Shown: in pieces, positions 5,681 through 7,227 of the stretch | Layout: each line of letters begins with the position of its first letter | How positions within the stretch are numbered: the first letter of the stretch is position 1 | Source of the DNA: an uncultured Bacteroidota bacterium | GTDB taxonomy: Bacteria; Bacteroidota; Bacteroidia; Chitinophagales; Chitinophagaceae | Direction: 5' to 3' | NCBI GenBank assembly: GCA_938008665.1 | Contig: CALLKA010000031.1 | Span: 1 to 7,227 of the forward strand | DNA length: 7,227 nt | Notes under the pieces: generated by a model | What the model was told of the DNA's origin: nothing | The model's database searches: none | What the model saw: only the letters and a program-made list of their open reading frames with translations | Made by a program: the position numbers and the translations under genes

Positions 5681-6784
5681 ATGAAACGTTTCCCTTTAGT
5701 AATGATGATGGTATGTTTTGCTGTATTGCAATTAAATGCACAATTCAGTTTATCCTCTAAAAAGGATGAAGCACCTAATTTTTTTATCATCACCACTGAC
5801 GGTTTAAGATGGCAGGAACTTTTTAATGGGATGCAAGATGACATTGTAAATCAAAAAAAATTCCATCGTGGGGATAGTAATTATTTGTTTAATAATTATG
5901 GTGGTGCAACTTCAGAAGTACGTCGTGAAAAATTAATGCCCTTTTTTTGGAATACCATTGCAACCCAAGGACAGATTTATGGCAACCGAAACAAAAATAA
6001 TAAAGTAGATGTAGCCAATGACCAATGGTTTTCCTATCCTGGCTATAATGAAATATTGACGGGTTATTTTGATACAGCCATTCAAAGCAATGACTATCCG
6101 CCGAATCCAAATAGTAATTTGTTTGCTTATTTAAATAAACAGGATGCCTATAAAAATAAAATTGCTGCCTTTGCTGCATGGAATGCATTTGATCGCATCT
6201 TAAATGAGAAAGTATCTGGGTTTCCGGTGATTAATAGTAGTGAACCCATTTCATCAATATTAAAAGATGAAAAATCTATTTTAATTTCAAATATGCTGCG
6301 TGATTCTTATCAACCATGGCGCGAAACAGAATGTTTGGACGTATTTACTTATTATCAAGCAATGCATTATTTAAATACAAAAAAACCAAAAGCGATGTTT
6401 ATTAGTTTTGGTGAAACAGATGAATGGGCGCATGATGGTGCATACAATCATTATTTAGATGCTGCACATAAAGTGGATATGTGGATTAAAGAAATTTGGA
6501 ATTGGGCACAAGCAACCCCTGGCTATAAGGACAATACTTATATATTAGTTACAACCGATCACGGTCGTGGTTTCGTAGACCGTTGGACAAGTCATGGCGC
6601 AAAAGTACCAGGTGCGTCAAGTATTTGGTTTGCTTTATTAGGACCTGATGTAAAAAAAATAGGACCCTTGGGTGAACAAACAAAGGACCAACAATTATTC
6701 CAAAAGCAATTAGCCGCCACCATTACCAAATTAATTGGCCAGCCCTTTAAAGCAGAACACCCCATTGGAGATCCTATATATTAA
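5681..6784 (+). CDS. Exported alkaline phosphatase superfamily protein (NPP/phosphoglyceromutase-like fold)
   Basis: A 367-residue protein with a Sec-type signal peptide: a basic start, a hydrophobic run over residues 5-18, and probable cleavage after LNA at residue 20. The mature enzyme is therefore predicted in the periplasm or on the surface. It carries the complete two-metal set of the superfamily: D40 in ITTDGLRW, a serine in the nucleophile position (S118 in FSYPGYNEILTG, aligned with the Thr of TFPN in nucleotide pyrophosphatases), D247 and H251 in GETDEWAH, D293 and H294 in TTDHGRG, and H305 in TSHG. The KLMPFFWNTIA (84-94) and YGNRN (100-104) blocks are those I recall from a widespread Bacteroidota family annotated only as alkaline phosphatase family protein. 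It likely hydrolyses a phosphate mono- or diester; the substrate cannot be read from the sequence. ATG 5681 puts the signal peptide directly at the N-terminus. Confidence 0.9.
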   Translation: MKRFPLVMMMVCFAVLQLNAQFSLSSKKDEAPNFFIITTDGLRWQELFNGMQDDIVNQKKFHRGDSNYLFNNYGGATSEVRREKLMPFFWNTIATQGQIYGNRNKNNKVDVANDQWFSYPGYNEILTGYFDTAIQSNDYPPNPNSNLFAYLNKQDAYKNKIAAFAAWNAFDRILNEKVSGFPVINSSEPISSILKDEKSILISNMLRDSYQPWRETECLDVFTYYQAMHYLNTKKPKAMFISFGETDEWAHDGAYNHYLDAAHKVDMWIKEIWNWAQATPGYKDNTYILVTTDHGRGFVDRWTSHGAKVPGASSIWFALLGPDVKKIGPLGEQTKDQQLFQKQLAATITKLIGQPFKAEHPIGDPIY

Positions 6785-6787
6785 TTT

Positions 6788-6973
6788 ATGTCAATCAAAC
6801 AAAAGGCAATAAGAGTTTTACTATGGATAAATATAATGTGCTTTGGATTCTTTTGGAGGTATATCATCACACATGATTGGCTATTTTTCCCATATACGAT
6901 TCTCGCAATCATATTTGTTATCTATTTATTTAAAAATGGTGGTATAAAGAATATATTGGAGATTAAAAAGTAA
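6788..6973 (+). CDS. Small two-helix membrane protein, unknown function
   Basis: A 61-residue open frame starting 3 bp after the phosphatase stop codon. I do not recognise a family. Residues 1-9 are basic (SIKQKAIR). Residues 10-23 (VLLWINIMCFGFFW) and 31-48 (WLFFPYTILAIIFVIYLF) are hydrophobic and fit two membrane helices joined by the short turn RYIITHD. The tail KNGGIKNILEIKK is basic. By the positive-inside rule both ends would lie in the cytoplasm, leaving a tiny periplasmic loop. The spacing suggests co-translation with the phosphatase. The ordered pattern of basic end, two helices and basic end argues against a chance frame, but A/T-rich DNA readily encodes hydrophobic peptides, so it is a probable rather than certain gene. 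Confidence 0.6.
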   Translation: MSIKQKAIRVLLWINIMCFGFFWRYIITHDWLFFPYTILAIIFVIYLFKNGGIKNILEIKK

Positions 6974-6992
6974 GATAAAGCCTTATTTTTTT
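6971..6992 (+). terminator. Weak hairpin with T-run after the small membrane protein
   Basis: TAAG (6971-6974) can pair with CTTA (6982-6985) around a 7-nt loop, followed by seven T residues (6986-6992). The T-run is convincing but the 4-bp, A/T-rich stem is poor, so this may be a weak terminator. The T-run may instead simply belong to the A/T-rich upstream part of the next promoter. Confidence 0.3.
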
Positions 6993-6995
6993 ACT

Positions 6996-7003
6996 TACCT
7001 TTG
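6996..7003 (+). promoter_or_regulatory. -7 promoter box of the right-edge gene
   Basis: TACCTTTG matches the Bacteroidota -7 consensus TAnnTTTG at every fixed position. It ends 18 nt before ATG 7022, so the transcript would have a very short leader of about 12 nt. No TTTG is present about 20 nt upstream, where instead the T-run 6986-6992 lies. The box supports ATG 7022 as a true start and the following gene as a separate transcription unit. Confidence 0.6.
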
Positions 7004-7021
7004 TATCTACAACGGTTCATC

Positions 7022-7227
7022 ATGTTATACCAAAAAACCATACGGAAGTTTATAGCGCTAGCGATGCTGGTGGTTTTTGCATTTAGTATAACGCCCCAAA
7101 AATCAATCCATGATTTAGTTGCCAAGCATATCGACCCAACAAGCTGTTCGGTACATAAGGATTTGCCGATTGAACAAATCGAAAAATCAGAGCTTCATTG
7201 CACATTCGATTTTCAAGTAGCGACTAC
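7022..7227 (+). CDS. Small exported His/Cys-containing protein, N-terminal part (cut by the window edge)
   Basis: An open frame of 68 complete codons that continues beyond the right edge. It begins with a basic segment (MLYQKTIRK) and a hydrophobic run FIALAMLVVFAFSI (10-23), a clear signal peptide or membrane anchor. Next comes TPQKSIHDLVAKHIDPTSC (24-42), then LHCTFDF (58-64). Metal-type ligands are concentrated in the exported part: H30, H36, C42, H45, H59 and C60. The pattern of signal peptide, TPxKxxxHDLxAxHxD and a later HC motif is one I recall from short (about 130-150 residue) uncharacterised Bacteroidota proteins that often lie just before TonB-dependent receptor genes. That match is from memory and not tested. 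A consensus -7 box lies just upstream. The coding start is well supported; function is not known. Confidence 0.7.
   Translation, partial: MLYQKTIRKFIALAMLVVFAFSITPQKSIHDLVAKHIDPTSCSVHKDLPIEQIEKSELHCTFDFQVAT

Noticed and set aside
5557..5844. 95-codon open frame on the - strand across the phosphatase start
   Set aside because: It is antisense to the phosphatase signal peptide and metal-site coding region, overlaps the nitroreductase promoter and has no recognisable protein features.
5889..6188. 99-codon open frame on the - strand inside the phosphatase gene
   Set aside because: It lies entirely opposite conserved phosphatase coding sequence, and its translation is a low-complexity His/Tyr/Gln-rich peptide typical of a shadow frame.

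Overview
The window looks like a chromosomal segment of an AT-rich member of the Bacteroidota, most likely near the Chitinophagaceae. That reading rests on the protein sequences (a fused aspartokinase-homoserine dehydrogenase followed by thrB and thrC, a Bacteroidota-style exported phosphatase), on start codons that lack Shine-Dalgarno sequences and sit behind A/T-rich leaders, and on promoter elements of the Bacteroidota type (TTTG at -33, TAnnTTTG at -7). The genus is not resolved.

Positions 1-3930 hold a threonine biosynthesis operon on the + strand. It comprises the C-terminal 504 codons of the bifunctional aspartokinase/homoserine dehydrogenase (the kinase domain lies off the left edge), homoserine kinase and threonine synthase. 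Gaps of 10 and 35 bp separate them, and a hairpin follows the thrC stop. Together they carry aspartate semialdehyde through homoserine and O-phosphohomoserine to threonine.

Positions 4011-4725 hold a compact type II toxin-antitoxin module on the - strand, convergent with thrC. A small ribbon-helix-helix-like antitoxin overlaps by 11 nt with a PIN-domain toxin. Its promoter carries a TATCTTTG -7 box that overlaps one of two tandem 11-bp repeats, a good candidate for an autoregulatory operator.

Positions 4846-5589 hold a monocistronic NfsB-like FMN nitroreductase on the - strand. It has a clear terminator, a promoter (TTTG, 20 nt, TACTTTTA) and a palindrome over the expected transcription start.

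Positions 5681-6973 on the + strand hold an exported alkaline-phosphatase-superfamily enzyme with a full set of two-metal residues. A 61-residue two-helix membrane protein follows 3 bp later. A TACCTTTG promoter element at 6996-7003 then precedes the start of a small exported His/Cys-containing protein that runs off the right edge.

Most of the window is ordinary. The parts most worth a second look are the regulatory DNA around the toxin-antitoxin and nitroreductase genes, the small membrane protein, and the truncated exported protein at the right end. I saw no rRNA, tRNA, CRISPR array or insertion sequence, and no gene-free stretch longer than 300 bp; the longest is 4669-4899.
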